A DNA stretch of 64,000 bases from Salinicola lusitanus (lineage in GTDB: Bacteria > Pseudomonadota > Gammaproteobacteria > Pseudomonadales > Halomonadaceae). Shown piece after piece: positions 39,069 to 46,921 of the stretch. The translations under genes were made by a program, and so were the position numbers. Below the pieces are notes generated by a model, which saw only the letters and a program-made list of their open reading frames with translations, searched no databases and was not told the DNA's origin. Position 1 is the stretch's first letter, and each line of letters opens with the position of its first letter. The stretch covers positions 124,807 through 188,806 of the forward strand of contig NZ_PZJM01000001.1 of the NCBI RefSeq assembly GCF_003206045.1, read 5' to 3'.

Positions 39069-40339
39069 GCCGCCGCCCCGGCCGCAAGCCCAGCCAGGTT
39101 CAGCGTCGCGTGCAGCAATACGTTGGCGCCGGCAGTGACATCTTCCGGCGCGGCGTACTCGCTCTCGTTGTGACTGATCCCCTTCTCGCAGGGGATGAAG
39201 ATCATCGCCGCCGGCGCGATGTCGCCGATGAAGACGGCATCGTGCCCGGCGCCGCTGACGATATCCCGGTGTGCATAGCCGTTGGCCTGGGCACCCTGAC
39301 GCACGGCGGCGATGCAATCGGCGGCGAAATGCTGCGGCGGATAATCGGCGGTGGGTGCGATCTCGATGGAGAGTCCGGTCTCGCGGGCGATGGCGTCCAG
39401 CGTCTGGCGAAACTCGGTGACGATCGCGTCGAGCACCTCGCCCTCGCTGTGCCGGAAGTCGACGCTCAGCGTCACCTGTCCTGGGATCACGTTGCGCGAG
39501 TTGGGCAGCAGCTGAAACGCCCCCACCGTCCCGCGGCCGTCGGGTTGGTGCGCCAGCGCGATCCGGTTGACCGCTTCGACCACCCGGGTCGCGCCCAGCA
39601 GCGCATCCTGGCGCAGATGCATCGGCGTCGAGCCGGAGTGGGCCGCCATGCCGGTCACCGTGACATCGAACCACTTCAGCCCCAGCGCCCCGGTGACCAC
39701 GCCGATGGTCTTGCCCTCGTCCTCGAGGATCGGCCCTTGCTCGATATGGGCTTCGAGATAGGCCGCAAACCGGCCGGGGCGATTGGCATCGTCCCCGACG
39801 TAGCCAATCGCCTCGAGCGCTTCGCCCGCGGTGATGCCGTCGACATCCGTTCGCGACAGAGCATCTTCCAGCGTGAGCTGACCGGCAAACACGCCGGAGC
39901 CCATCATGCAGGGCGCGAAACGGCAGCCCTCTTCGTTGGTCCAGGAAACCAGCTCGATCGGCCGTTCGGTCTCGATGCCGTTGGCGTTGAGCGTTCGGAT
40001 GACCTCAAGTGCCGCCAGCACACCGAAGCAACCGTCGTACTTGCCGCCGGTGGGCTGGGTGTCGATATGGCTGCCGATGACGACCGGGTCGGCGTCGGCG
40101 TTGCTGCCATCGCGGCGAGCGAAGAGGTTGCCGATGGCATCGAAGCGCACGGTCAGGCCTTCGGCCTCGCACCAGCGGATCAGCAGTTCACGACCTTCGC
40201 GGTCGAGCTCGGTCAGCGCCTGGCGATTGCAGCCCCCCTTGGGCGTGCCGCCGATCACGGCCAGCTCCATCAGTGTCTGCCAGAGGCGTTCGCCATCGAT
40301 GGCGGGCACGTTGACCTCGGTCGAAAGTGTCTCGTTCAT
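39065..40339 (-). CDS. M20-family N-carbamoyl-L-amino acid hydrolase / allantoate amidohydrolase-type enzyme
   Basis: 424-aa dinuclear-metal hydrolase. Ligand motifs: GSHIDTQPTGGKYDGCFG (His and Asp), ELVSWTNEEGCRFAP (Glu pair), AYLEAHIEQGP (His), and a dimer-lid region with AAHSGSTPMHLRQD. The closing His lies in CEKGISHNESEYA. The ATG at 40339 follows AAGGA; an upstream extension looks non-coding. Relatives hydrolyse N-carbamoyl amino acids, beta-ureidopropionate or allantoate to release ammonia and CO2. It forms an operon with the amidase, preceded by a 16-base perfect palindrome. Confidence 0.88.
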   Translation of the reverse strand: MNETLSTEVNVPAIDGERLWQTLMELAVIGGTPKGGCNRQALTELDREGRELLIRWCEAEGLTVRFDAIGNLFARRDGSNADADPVVIGSHIDTQPTGGKYDGCFGVLAALEVIRTLNANGIETERPIELVSWTNEEGCRFAPCMMGSGVFAGQLTLEDALSRTDVDGITAGEALEAIGYVGDDANRPGRFAAYLEAHIEQGPILEDEGKTIGVVTGALGLKWFDVTVTGMAAHSGSTPMHLRQDALLGATRVVEAVNRIALAHQPDGRGTVGAFQLLPNSRNVIPGQVTLSVDFRHSEGEVLDAIVTEFRQTLDAIARETGLSIEIAPTADYPPQHFAADCIAAVRQGAQANGYAHRDIVSGAGHDAVFIGDIAPAAMIFIPCEKGISHNESEYAAPEDVTAGANVLLHATLNLAGLAAGAAA

Positions 40340-40431
40340 GTCGTTGTCCTTATCATCGAGATGAAGCACGGCGAACCTCGGCGCCATGGGTATTGTGCTT
40401 GAGCGTCAGTCGGCGATCGTCAGTTCTCACT

Positions 40432-40447
40432 ATCGATACGTATCGAT
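40432..40447. promoter_or_regulatory. Perfect 16-base palindrome before the carbamoylase-amidase operon
   Basis: ATCGATACGTATCGAT is symmetrical over all 16 bases. Its centre is about 100 bases before the carbamoylase start and about 110 bases before the divergent DUF1232 gene. Length and position fit a dimeric repressor site (GntR or LacI type); no regulator gene is adjacent. Confidence 0.55.
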
Positions 40448-40550
40448 CGATCATGACGTCGCCGCCAGCGTCGGATCAAGCTCGCCGCAAGCCGAGACGC
40501 GCCGACGTGCGCTAGACTACCGCGACAGCTCGTGATGATGGAGCCCGACC

Positions 40551-41024
40551 ATGCCCCGCCCTCCCCGCATATTCTCCAACAGCACCCCCTCGCTGCCTCA
40601 CGATGACACCGGGCCTCTGGATCAGTACCAGGCAGCGGATACGCTTCCCGACGAGAGCGAAGCTCGCGCTGGCAGGCTCGAAAGCCATGCCGAGAGTTAC
40701 AGCGACGAGCGCTTCTGGCGGAAGATGACCCGCTTCGGCAAACGCGCCGGCCGCGAGGTGGCGCTGAAGGCGCTGCAGCTCTATTTCGTGCTGAAGCGCC
40801 CCGATGTGCCGTTGTGGGCCAAGTCGACCATCATCGGTGCGCTCGGTTATTTCATCTCGCCGCTGGATGCCATTCCCGACTTCATTGCCGGTGTCGGCTA
40901 TACCGATGATGCCAGCGTGCTGGCTGCCGCGCTGGTGGCGGTATCGATCTATATCGACGAGGAGGTCAAATGCCAGGCGGAGTCCGCCTTGGCGCGCTGG
41001 TGGCCCCAGGCCGAACAGCGCTGA
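40551..41024 (+). CDS. DUF1232 (YkvA-like) small membrane-associated protein
   Basis: 157 aa. The DUF1232 core is WAKSTIIGALGYFISPLDAIPDFI followed by GYTDDASVLAAALVAVSIYI, two hydrophobic segments near residues 88-135. The N-terminal 60 residues are polar and acidic, probably disordered. YkvA-like proteins are widespread; their role is not known to me. It stands alone, divergent from the carbamoylase gene. Confidence 0.8.
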   Translation: MPRPPRIFSNSTPSLPHDDTGPLDQYQAADTLPDESEARAGRLESHAESYSDERFWRKMTRFGKRAGREVALKALQLYFVLKRPDVPLWAKSTIIGALGYFISPLDAIPDFIAGVGYTDDASVLAAALVAVSIYIDEEVKCQAESALARWWPQAEQR

Positions 41025-41058
41025 AGCGGCCGTCGCGAGCGACGCCCCATTGGCAGTT

Positions 41059-41074
41059 TTTTTGTACACAAAAA
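41059..41074 (+). promoter_or_regulatory. A/T-rich operator-like dyad before the nucleobase permease
   Basis: TTTTTGTACACAAAAA: 7-base arms TTTTTGT and ACAAAAA are perfect around AC. It lies 56 bases before the permease start, where a repressor or activator of nucleobase uptake would act. Confidence 0.5.
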
Positions 41075-41129
41075 CAATCTACAGTAGTTTCCCAAGAGCG
41101 GATAAAAACAATCAACGTGGGAGTCGATC

Positions 41130-42512
41130 ATGAGCCTGGATACCGCAGAACGGTCGGATTCATCGCATCAATTCGAAGAAAATCAGGACGCTAAGAAAAA
41201 CCCGTTACGCGACGTCGACTATTTTCCGCCACTGCGAAAAGCCATCCCTCTTGGTATACAGCACGTGCTGGCCATGTTCGTCAGCAACGCCGCGGTGCCG
41301 CTGATCATCGCTGGCGCGGCAGGGCTTTCGGGTGCCGATACGGTGTTCCTGGTGCAGATGGCGATGTTCGTCGCGGGCGTGGCGACACTGGTCCAGACGC
41401 TCGGCATCGGCCCTCTCGGCGCCCGTCTGCCCATCGTCATGGGTACCAGTTTCGGCTTCGTGCCGGTGATGATTCCCATCGCCGCCAACCAGGGGTTGCC
41501 GGCGGTGTTCGGCGGCGCCCTGATCGGTGGGCTGGCGATGGCGGTGGTGGGGCTCTGCTACAGGCGCTTGAGCGTTTTCTTCCCGCCGGTGGTATCGGGC
41601 ACCTTCGTATTGCTGATCGGCATCCTGCTGCTGCCGGTGGGGTTTGCCTACGTCGGTGGTGGCGTCGGCGCCGAGGACTTCGGCGCACCACATCATTTGC
41701 TGCTGGCGACGCTGGTGTTCGTGGTGACCGTGGCGTTCCACCAGTTCTGCCGCGGCTTTCTCTCCGAGGCCGCGGTGCTGATCGGCATCCTGGTCGGCTG
41801 CGTGGCGGCGGCACCGATGGGCCTGCTCGATTTTTCCCGCGTCGCCGAGGCCGGCTGGTTCCAGCTTCCGATCCCCTTCGAGATCGGCCTTGCCTTCGAT
41901 CCGGCGGCGATCCTGGCGATCACGCTGATGGCCGTGGTCACCTGCGCCGAATCGATCGGCGACATCTCCGGCACGGCGATCGGCGGTGCCGAGCGCGAAC
42001 CGACAGCGCGGGAGCTGTCCGGCGGCGTCATGGCCGACGGGCTCTCGAGCAGTTTTGCCGCACTGTTCGGCGCCTTCCCGCAGATCAGCTTCAGCCAGAA
42101 CGTCGGCCTGGTGGCGCTCACCGGGGTCGCCAGCCGCTTTGTCGTCGCGCTCGGCGGCGGCTTTCTGGTTCTGGCGGGGCTGGTGCCGAAGCTGGGAGCC
42201 CTGGTATCGGCCATCCCGGCGGCGGCGCTGGGCGGCGCGGTGATCATCATGTTCGGCATGATCGCCAGCGCCGGAGTGAAGATGCTCTCTCGCGCCAGGT
42301 TCAACAAGCGCAACATGCTGATCGTCGGCGTATCGCTGGCGCTGGCGATCGGCCTGCCGGCCCAGAGCGGGCTCTACCAGGGCGCCCCGCAGCAGATCGG
42401 CGTGCTGCTGGAGTCGGGCCTGATCCCGGGGGCGCTGGCGTCGATCATTCTCAACCTGATCCTGCCCCGGGCGGACGACGAACCCGCCACGAAGGACCCT
42501 GCCGAGCCCTGA
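41130..42512 (+). CDS. NCS2 (uracil/xanthine) nucleobase:cation symporter
   Basis: 460 aa, 13-14 membrane segments. Family motifs: KAIPLGIQHVLAMFVSNAAVPLI near residue 37, LPIVMGTSFGFVP, and the signature block ESIGDISGTAIGG, then GGVMADGLSSSFAALFGAFP and FSQNVGLVALTGVASRFV. This is the xanthine/uric-acid (UapA-like) rather than UraA-like arrangement. It imports a purine with protons or sodium. A xanthine-dehydrogenase-type operon lies 17 kb away; a link is only possible. The gene stands alone. Confidence 0.88.
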   Translation: MSLDTAERSDSSHQFEENQDAKKNPLRDVDYFPPLRKAIPLGIQHVLAMFVSNAAVPLIIAGAAGLSGADTVFLVQMAMFVAGVATLVQTLGIGPLGARLPIVMGTSFGFVPVMIPIAANQGLPAVFGGALIGGLAMAVVGLCYRRLSVFFPPVVSGTFVLLIGILLLPVGFAYVGGGVGAEDFGAPHHLLLATLVFVVTVAFHQFCRGFLSEAAVLIGILVGCVAAAPMGLLDFSRVAEAGWFQLPIPFEIGLAFDPAAILAITLMAVVTCAESIGDISGTAIGGAEREPTARELSGGVMADGLSSSFAALFGAFPQISFSQNVGLVALTGVASRFVVALGGGFLVLAGLVPKLGALVSAIPAAALGGAVIIMFGMIASAGVKMLSRARFNKRNMLIVGVSLALAIGLPAQSGLYQGAPQQIGVLLESGLIPGALASIILNLILPRADDEPATKDPAEP

Positions 42513-42631
42513 GCCACCTGGCCGGCCGGCGTCACCGGGGGCTTCCCGACTTCATCCGCGATAAGGACAATCGATCCCCGAACGAGCTACCCTGAACTGG
42601 ATCTGGTTAATTCGGCAGCAAGGAGCACGCC

Positions 42632-42904
42632 ATGGGTATCTACTGCCTGACCTTCGACAGGCCGCTGGGAAGGATGGATCGTCATCGCCTGGAGTCGATG
42701 CTCCGGCGATTCGACTCCATTGCACTGTTCCGCACGACGTGGCTGATCGAGTCGACCGATCCGATCGAATTCCTGCGCTCCCGCTTGAGTCGGGCATTCG
42801 GCAAGCAGACTCGCTTTTTCATCACCCGACTGAGCGAACCCTGGTGCACCGACGGTATCGGCCCGGTAAGCCAATGGCTGAGCGCCCCTGAACGGCAGTG
42901 GTAG
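42632..42904 (+). CDS. Small protein resembling the Cas2/VapD-fold SinR-like family
   Basis: 90 aa with a strong ribosome site (AAGGAG) seven bases before the ATG. The layout beta (YCLTFDR), helix (DRHRLESMLRRFDSI), beta (TTWLIES), helix (IEFLRSRLSRAFG), beta (TRFFITRLSE) is a ferredoxin-like fold, as in Cas2/VapD and the small proteins annotated SinR-like. The TWLIxS block is the most telling. There is no CRISPR array, Cas1, or toxin/antitoxin partner nearby. It ends five bases before the convergent HhH gene. Function unknown; the family call is from pattern only. Confidence 0.5.
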   Translation: MGIYCLTFDRPLGRMDRHRLESMLRRFDSIALFRTTWLIESTDPIEFLRSRLSRAFGKQTRFFITRLSEPWCTDGIGPVSQWLSAPERQW

Positions 42905-42908
42905 GCGG

Positions 42909-43559
42909 TCAGGCTTGCGCCGCCTCCAGCACGCCCTGGCTATCCCTGGTCAGCTTGCAACGAACCAGTGCGGCCATCAGCCTGGGGTAGTCCTTGCGTG
43001 ACACCTTGTTGGCGAGCTTCCCCGCATCGGCCTTGAGCCCCAGCTTGTCAGCCGCCGAAAGTGCTGCCTTGTCGGCGTAGGGATAGCATTCATCCCATAC
43101 CGCCTGAACCTCGCGCAGGAAGATATCGGCACCGGTACCGCCGATCCCCTTGAACGTCTTGAGCCGCTTGCGCAGGGCTTTCGGGCTGCCCGCCGCCGCT
43201 TCCCGCAGCTGGCGCAAATCGCCAGCGTAGGTGTCCAGCAGCTCGGCGTTCATGTCGGCCAGCTGCGTGGCCGTCTTCTCGTCGACGCGGGCGTAGCCGG
43301 CTTCGTTGAGCACCCGCGCCCGACTCGCCCAGTCGCTCGCCTGCAGCTTCCGTGGCGTCGTCCAGCCGGCTTCGGCCATTGCCCTGGCGCCTCGCATCGC
43401 CAGGTCGGCACTGACCGGCGCGCTGGTCAGCAGCGAATAGCAGAGCAGGCGGAACAGCGGCGACGGCGTGTTCTTGCGCAGGTCGACGCCGAGTTCACTG
43501 GCGAAGGTTCGACCGTGACGCTGCATCAGGACTTCGACGATTCGTCTCTGGCGGGCCAT
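42909..43559 (-). CDS. HhH-GPD-like DNA-repair protein (endonuclease III-type without FeS cluster)
   Basis: 216 aa, mostly helical. LKTFKGIGGTGADIFLREV at about residues 137-155 resembles the helix-hairpin-helix and following helix of base-excision glycosylases, and the conserved Asp would lie in CYPYADKAAL. The FeS-cluster cysteines of EndoIII/MutY are absent. Related short proteins are common beside ChaC and stress genes in proteobacteria. The exact activity is uncertain. Confidence 0.6.
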   Translation of the reverse strand: MARQRRIVEVLMQRHGRTFASELGVDLRKNTPSPLFRLLCYSLLTSAPVSADLAMRGARAMAEAGWTTPRKLQASDWASRARVLNEAGYARVDEKTATQLADMNAELLDTYAGDLRQLREAAAGSPKALRKRLKTFKGIGGTGADIFLREVQAVWDECYPYADKAALSAADKLGLKADAGKLANKVSRKDYPRLMAALVRCKLTRDSQGVLEAAQA

Positions 43560-43721
43560 GTTGTCTCCTCGAAGCAGTACGGACTTTCAACATGGCAGCA
43601 GCGGGCACGCTGTCAAATCGACCGCTGGCTGATTCGCGTGCGCGAGGGCGAGAGGCGGCCTTGAGATCTCCTCCCGGCCACCGCATATTGCGCATTCGCC
43701 AGCGTCATGCAACGGAGTCCC

Positions 43722-44303
43722 ATGTCCTTCGACACCACCGCCCACAACCGCCGGATGACCTACTTCGACAAGCACGAGTCGGTATGGCTCTTTGGCTACG
43801 GCTCACTGATCTGGAAGGCGGATTTCGACTATCTGGAGCGCCGGCCGGCATCGATTCGCGGCTGGACGCGTCGCTTCTGGCAAGGCTCTCACGATCATCG
43901 CGGTACGCCGGAAGCACCGGGAAGAGTGGTGACACTGGTGCCGGAAGACGACGCCGTCTGCCACGGCATGGCCTATCGCATTTCCCCCCGGGTGTTCGAA
44001 CCGCTGGATGTTCGAGAGAAGAATGGCTACCTGCGCGTGGTGACCGAGATGACGTTCGAGGACGCACCCTCGGGAGAGGTCGAACGGACCGAAGGCGTCG
44101 TCTATCTGGCGGGGGAGGATAACGCGGCCTATCTCGGCCCCGCCGAGGAAGCGGCCATCGCGCGCCAGATCGCCGAATCCCACGGTCCCAGCGGTCCCAA
44201 TCGCGACTACCTGCTCAATCTGGCCGCCGCCTTGCGCGAGTTGGGGTTCGAGGACGCCCACGTGTTCGCCCTGGAGCGCGCGCTGCTCGGTGACTGTCGC
44301 TGA
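43722..44303 (+). CDS. chaC: ChaC-type gamma-glutamylcyclotransferase
   Basis: 193 aa. VWLFGYGSLIWKADFDY (residues 21-37) is the substrate loop and the catalytic Glu lies in LDVREKNGYLR near residue 98. Other blocks are RRFWQGSHDHRGTPEAPGRV and GPSGPNRDYLLNL, both typical of glutathione-specific ChaC. It cleaves glutathione to 5-oxoproline and Cys-Gly in the cytosol. The ATG at 43722 is favoured over 43707 because CGGAG lies four bases before it. Confidence 0.9.
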   Translation: MSFDTTAHNRRMTYFDKHESVWLFGYGSLIWKADFDYLERRPASIRGWTRRFWQGSHDHRGTPEAPGRVVTLVPEDDAVCHGMAYRISPRVFEPLDVREKNGYLRVVTEMTFEDAPSGEVERTEGVVYLAGEDNAAYLGPAEEAAIARQIAESHGPSGPNRDYLLNLAAALRELGFEDAHVFALERALLGDCR

Positions 44304-44328
44304 GGTGAGCCAGCTATGGCTCGCCTCA
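44301..44328. terminator. Hairpin joining the stop codons of chaC and yedI
   Basis: TGAGGTGAGCC (44301-44311) pairs with GGCTCGCCTCA (44318-44328) with one G-T wobble and a 6-base loop. The two outer triplets are the stop codons of the convergent genes, so the whole 28-base structure is both coding end and probable terminator. Confidence 0.7.
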
Positions 44329-45258
44329 GTGGCTGCTACCGGATCGGAACTTCTTGATCAGCAAGACCGCGCCAAGCACCAGTGCACCGGCCAGCAGGCC
44401 GAAACCGAGATTCAACAGCATGGGCGTCAGCGGTTGAATGATCGTGCCGACACCCGGGATCTCGCCGGGCGCCTCGGCGAGATCCTCGATGCCGTGGTGA
44501 ATGAAGGGGATGCCGTGGGTCAGGATACCGCCGCCGACGAGGAACATCGCGATGGTGCCGACGATCGACAGCAGCTTCATCAGGTAGGGTGCCGCCCACA
44601 GGATGGCACGGCCGATCGATTGGGCGACGCGCGTGGCACGCTCGGTGAGATAGAGGCCGAGATCGTCGAGCTTGACGATGCCTGCCACCAGGCCATAGAC
44701 CACGGCGGTAATGGCGACGGCGATGATCGCCAGCACCGCGACCTGCTGCAGGAAGCTGGCGCTGGCCACCGAGCCGAGCGTGATGGCGATGATCTCCGCC
44801 GAGAGGATGAAGTCGGTACGAACCGCTCCCTTGATCTTCTCCTTCTCGAAAGCCAGGCGCTCCTCTTTCGACTTCAGTTGCGCCGCGGCCCGCACCGCCT
44901 CCTTGCTCGCTTCTCCTCCGTCGTGCAGAAACTTGTGGGCCAGTTTTTCCGCCCCTTCGTAGCAGAGAAACGCGCCCCCCAGCATCAGCAGCGGCGTGAT
45001 CAGCCAGGGAGCGACGACGCTGATCAGCAGCGCCGCGGGGACCAGAATCAGCTTGTTGCGCAGCGACCCTTTCGCTACCGCCCAGACGACCGGCAGCTCC
45101 CGATTGGCACGAACGCCGGTGACCTGCTGGGCATTGAGCGCCAGATCGTCCCCCAGCACCCCTGCCGTCTTCTTGGCAGCGACCTTGGTCATCAGGGATA
45201 CGTCGTCGAGCAGCGTGGCGATGTCGTCGAGTAGTGTCAGTAAACTGCCTGCGGCCAC
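44326..45258 (-). CDS. yedI: DUF808 (YedI-like) inner-membrane protein
   Basis: 310 aa with about six membrane segments. The start [39 protein letters not shown], here cited in part, is the standard DUF808 opening (residues 1-20 and on), and [20 protein letters not shown] follows at about residue 85. A polar loop (about 110-150) is rich in Lys/Glu. YedI homologues are widespread and their function is not established. Confidence 0.85.
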   Translation of the reverse strand: MAAGSLLTLLDDIATLLDDVSLMTKVAAKKTAGVLGDDLALNAQQVTGVRANRELPVVWAVAKGSLRNKLILVPAALLISVVAPWLITPLLMLGGAFLCYEGAEKLAHKFLHDGGEASKEAVRAAAQLKSKEERLAFEKEKIKGAVRTDFILSAEIIAITLGSVASASFLQQVAVLAIIAVAITAVVYGLVAGIVKLDDLGLYLTERATRVAQSIGRAILWAAPYLMKLLSIVGTIAMFLVGGGILTHGIPFIHHGIEDLAEAPGEIPGVGTIIQPLTPMLLNLGFGLLAGALVLGAVLLIKKFRSGSSH

Positions 45259-45325
45259 GAGTCTTCCCCTCTCGATCGATCAAAGCACGGCTGGATGATG
45301 CCAAGCGTAGCGGAAACCCTCACCC

Positions 45326-45646
45326 TCATGTGACGATTCTTGCCAGCGCCTGCTTCACGGACTCCGCCGATTCCGGACGCACGCAGCGCGCGACCTCCTC
45401 GCCATCCCGCAGGAAGATCAGCGTCGGCCAGAGCTTGACCCGGAAAGCTCGGCCCAGCGGGCGGCCCTTGCCATCCTCGATCTTGAAGTGCGTCAGGCCT
45501 TCGTGGCCCGCGAACGCCTCGTCGATCCGTGGCCGGGCAGCCTGACACCAGGGGCACCAGGGCGCGCCGAATTCGACCACGACAGGCCCCGGGGTGGCAC
45601 GCAGGGCTTCGCGATCCGGTTCGTCCGTCGTGTAGTGGTTCGTCAT
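45326..45646 (-). CDS. Thioredoxin-like protein with CPWC active site
   Basis: 106 aa thioredoxin fold without a signal peptide. The active site is APWCPWCQAARP (C31, C34), not the usual WCGPC. Cis-Pro lies in KLWPTLIFLRDG near residue 70. The ATG at 45646 follows AGGAG. The unusual CPWC dipeptide should change its redox potential. Probably a cytosolic reductant or monothiol-type helper. Single gene between yedI and the carbonic-anhydrase-like gene. Confidence 0.85.
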   Translation of the reverse strand: MTNHYTTDEPDREALRATPGPVVVEFGAPWCPWCQAARPRIDEAFAGHEGLTHFKIEDGKGRPLGRAFRVKLWPTLIFLRDGEEVARCVRPESAESVKQALARIVT

Positions 45647-45836
45647 GACACTCTCCTGGCCCGGTCTTTTGCAGTCCCGCCAGCACACTGTAGACATGAA
45701 CGGGGGAAGTTACCGCAAACGCCGACAACATCGCCGGCGCGAGGAGCTCGGGCAAAAGCCCCCCGGCATTCTGCCAGCCAATGGGAGCCAGCCAACGGGA
45801 GAGAGCGGGCTCGCACCTCGCTCGATCTGCGGCGCC

Positions 45837-46373
45837 TCAATCGAGGTCGAGCGGTTTCAACCCGCGGGAGAACGCCTGCCAGCGCTCGACATAGTGCGCG
45901 GCCGACGCTTTCAACCCCTCGATCGCCTTGTCGTCCAACGTGCGCACGGCTTTTGCCGGCGCGCCCACGATCAGCGAGTTGTCGGGAAAGGATTTGCCTT
46001 CGGTCACCAACGCATTGGCACCGACCAGGCAGTTGCTGCCGATCTCGGCGCCGTTGAGCACGGTAGCCCCCATGCCGATCAGCGTGTTGTCGCCCAGGGT
46101 GCAGCCGTGCAGGATCGCGTGATGACCAACGGTACAGCCACGACCGACACGCAGCACGAAACCGGGATCGGTATGCAGCATGGATCCCTCCTGGATATTG
46201 CTGCCCGCGCCGATCACGATGCGATCATTGTCGCCACGGATCACCACGTTGAACCAGATCCCCACATCCTCCCCGAGTTCGACCTGGCCAATGACGTGAG
46301 CGCTTGGCGCGATCCAGTGACGATTCCGGTCCGGCAGACTCGGTACCGCGTCGAAATAGGCATAGACAGGCAT
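45837..46373 (-). CDS. Gamma-carbonic anhydrase family protein (YrdA-like)
   Basis: 178 aa left-handed beta-helix built from hexapeptide repeats, for example IGAGSNIQEGSMLHTD and LGDNTLIGMGATVLNG. The three trimer-interface metal His residues are H67, H84 and H89 (MLHTD, VGHHAILHGC). The ATG at 46373 is chosen because the upstream 18 codons are not family-like. YrdA-type proteins bind zinc; carbonic anhydrase activity is not always present. Confidence 0.87.
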   Translation of the reverse strand: MPVYAYFDAVPSLPDRNRHWIAPSAHVIGQVELGEDVGIWFNVVIRGDNDRIVIGAGSNIQEGSMLHTDPGFVLRVGRGCTVGHHAILHGCTLGDNTLIGMGATVLNGAEIGSNCLVGANALVTEGKSFPDNSLIVGAPAKAVRTLDDKAIEGLKASAAHYVERWQAFSRGLKPLDLD

Positions 46374-46512
46374 GGGCTCGGCTCCGACGGAAAGAGGCTT
46401 ATCCTCGCCCGCGCCGGGACCCGCCACCAGCCGACTTTAGCCCCAGAGCGCCTGCTTCCCCAGGCACCTGCCGCCGGTTCGCTCGCCCCGGCAAGCGCAG
46501 GCACCGACGCAA

Positions 46513-46547
46513 AGAGGCCCCGGCATCGTATCGACGCCGGGGCCTCT
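46513..46547 (-). terminator. Strong hairpin terminator after the small secreted-protein gene
   Basis: AGAGGCCCCGGC pairs perfectly with GCCGGGGCCTCT over 12 bases with an 11-base loop. On the minus strand it is followed by TTTGCG. It lies 54 bases after the stop at 46601. Confidence 0.75.
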
Positions 46548-46600
46548 CGTTCACGCTGGCTGCTCACCCGTTACCTCGCCACGACGCCTGCCCGTCACTG

Positions 46601-46774
46601 CTAGGCGGATTCGTCGTCCTGCTTGCTCTCGCTGGTAACGGAGGTGGTGACACTGCTACTGCTATAAGAATTCTGGTGCTGGCTGGCCTCGCTCTCCGCT
46701 GCCATGGAAAACGGCAACACGGCGGAGACGACGATGGCGGCCAACATCGAAAACAGCTTGTTGAACGCTTTCAT
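46601..46774 (-). CDS. 57-residue secreted Ser/Thr-rich small protein
   Basis: A short gene easily missed. AAGGAG lies six bases before the ATG at 46774, and the frame stops at TAG (46603-46601). Residues 1-25 are a good Sec signal: MKAFNKLF, a hydrophobic run LAAIVVSAVLPF, cleavage near SMAA. The mature part, about 31 residues, is hydrophilic and dominated by Ser, Thr, Gln, Asp and Glu (SYSSSSVTTSVTSES), with no Cys. It is followed by a strong terminator and preceded by a perfect 12-base palindrome. I do not recognise the family; a periplasmic or surface-exposed role is likely. Confidence 0.7.
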   Translation of the reverse strand: MKAFNKLFSMLAAIVVSAVLPFSMAAESEASQHQNSYSSSSVTTSVTSESKQDDESA

Positions 46775-46826
46775 GACCACTCCTTCGGTAATGGGATGCC
46801 CTGCGACGTTTTGTCGCGAGACCTTG

Positions 46827-46838
46827 TTAGCATGCTAA
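46827..46838. promoter_or_regulatory. Perfect palindrome TTAGCATGCTAA before the small secreted-protein gene
   Basis: 12-base perfect palindrome, 53 bases upstream of the start. It differs by a single base from the SlyA-type consensus TTAGCAAGCTAA. A MarR/SlyA-family protein may control the gene. A related site overlaps the promoter of the old yellow enzyme at 19366-19377. Confidence 0.55.
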
Positions 46839-46921
46839 ACGAAACGATGGCCGTCAAGCACGGAATGGTCGAAAGGAGAGCGTCGCCATGCCTGCCGCGA
46901 TGACACGCCGACGTTCGGGGT

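Noticed and set aside
42632-42904. A CRISPR adaptation module suggested by the Cas2-like protein
   Set aside because: No direct-repeat array, Cas1 or other cas gene is visible within the window.
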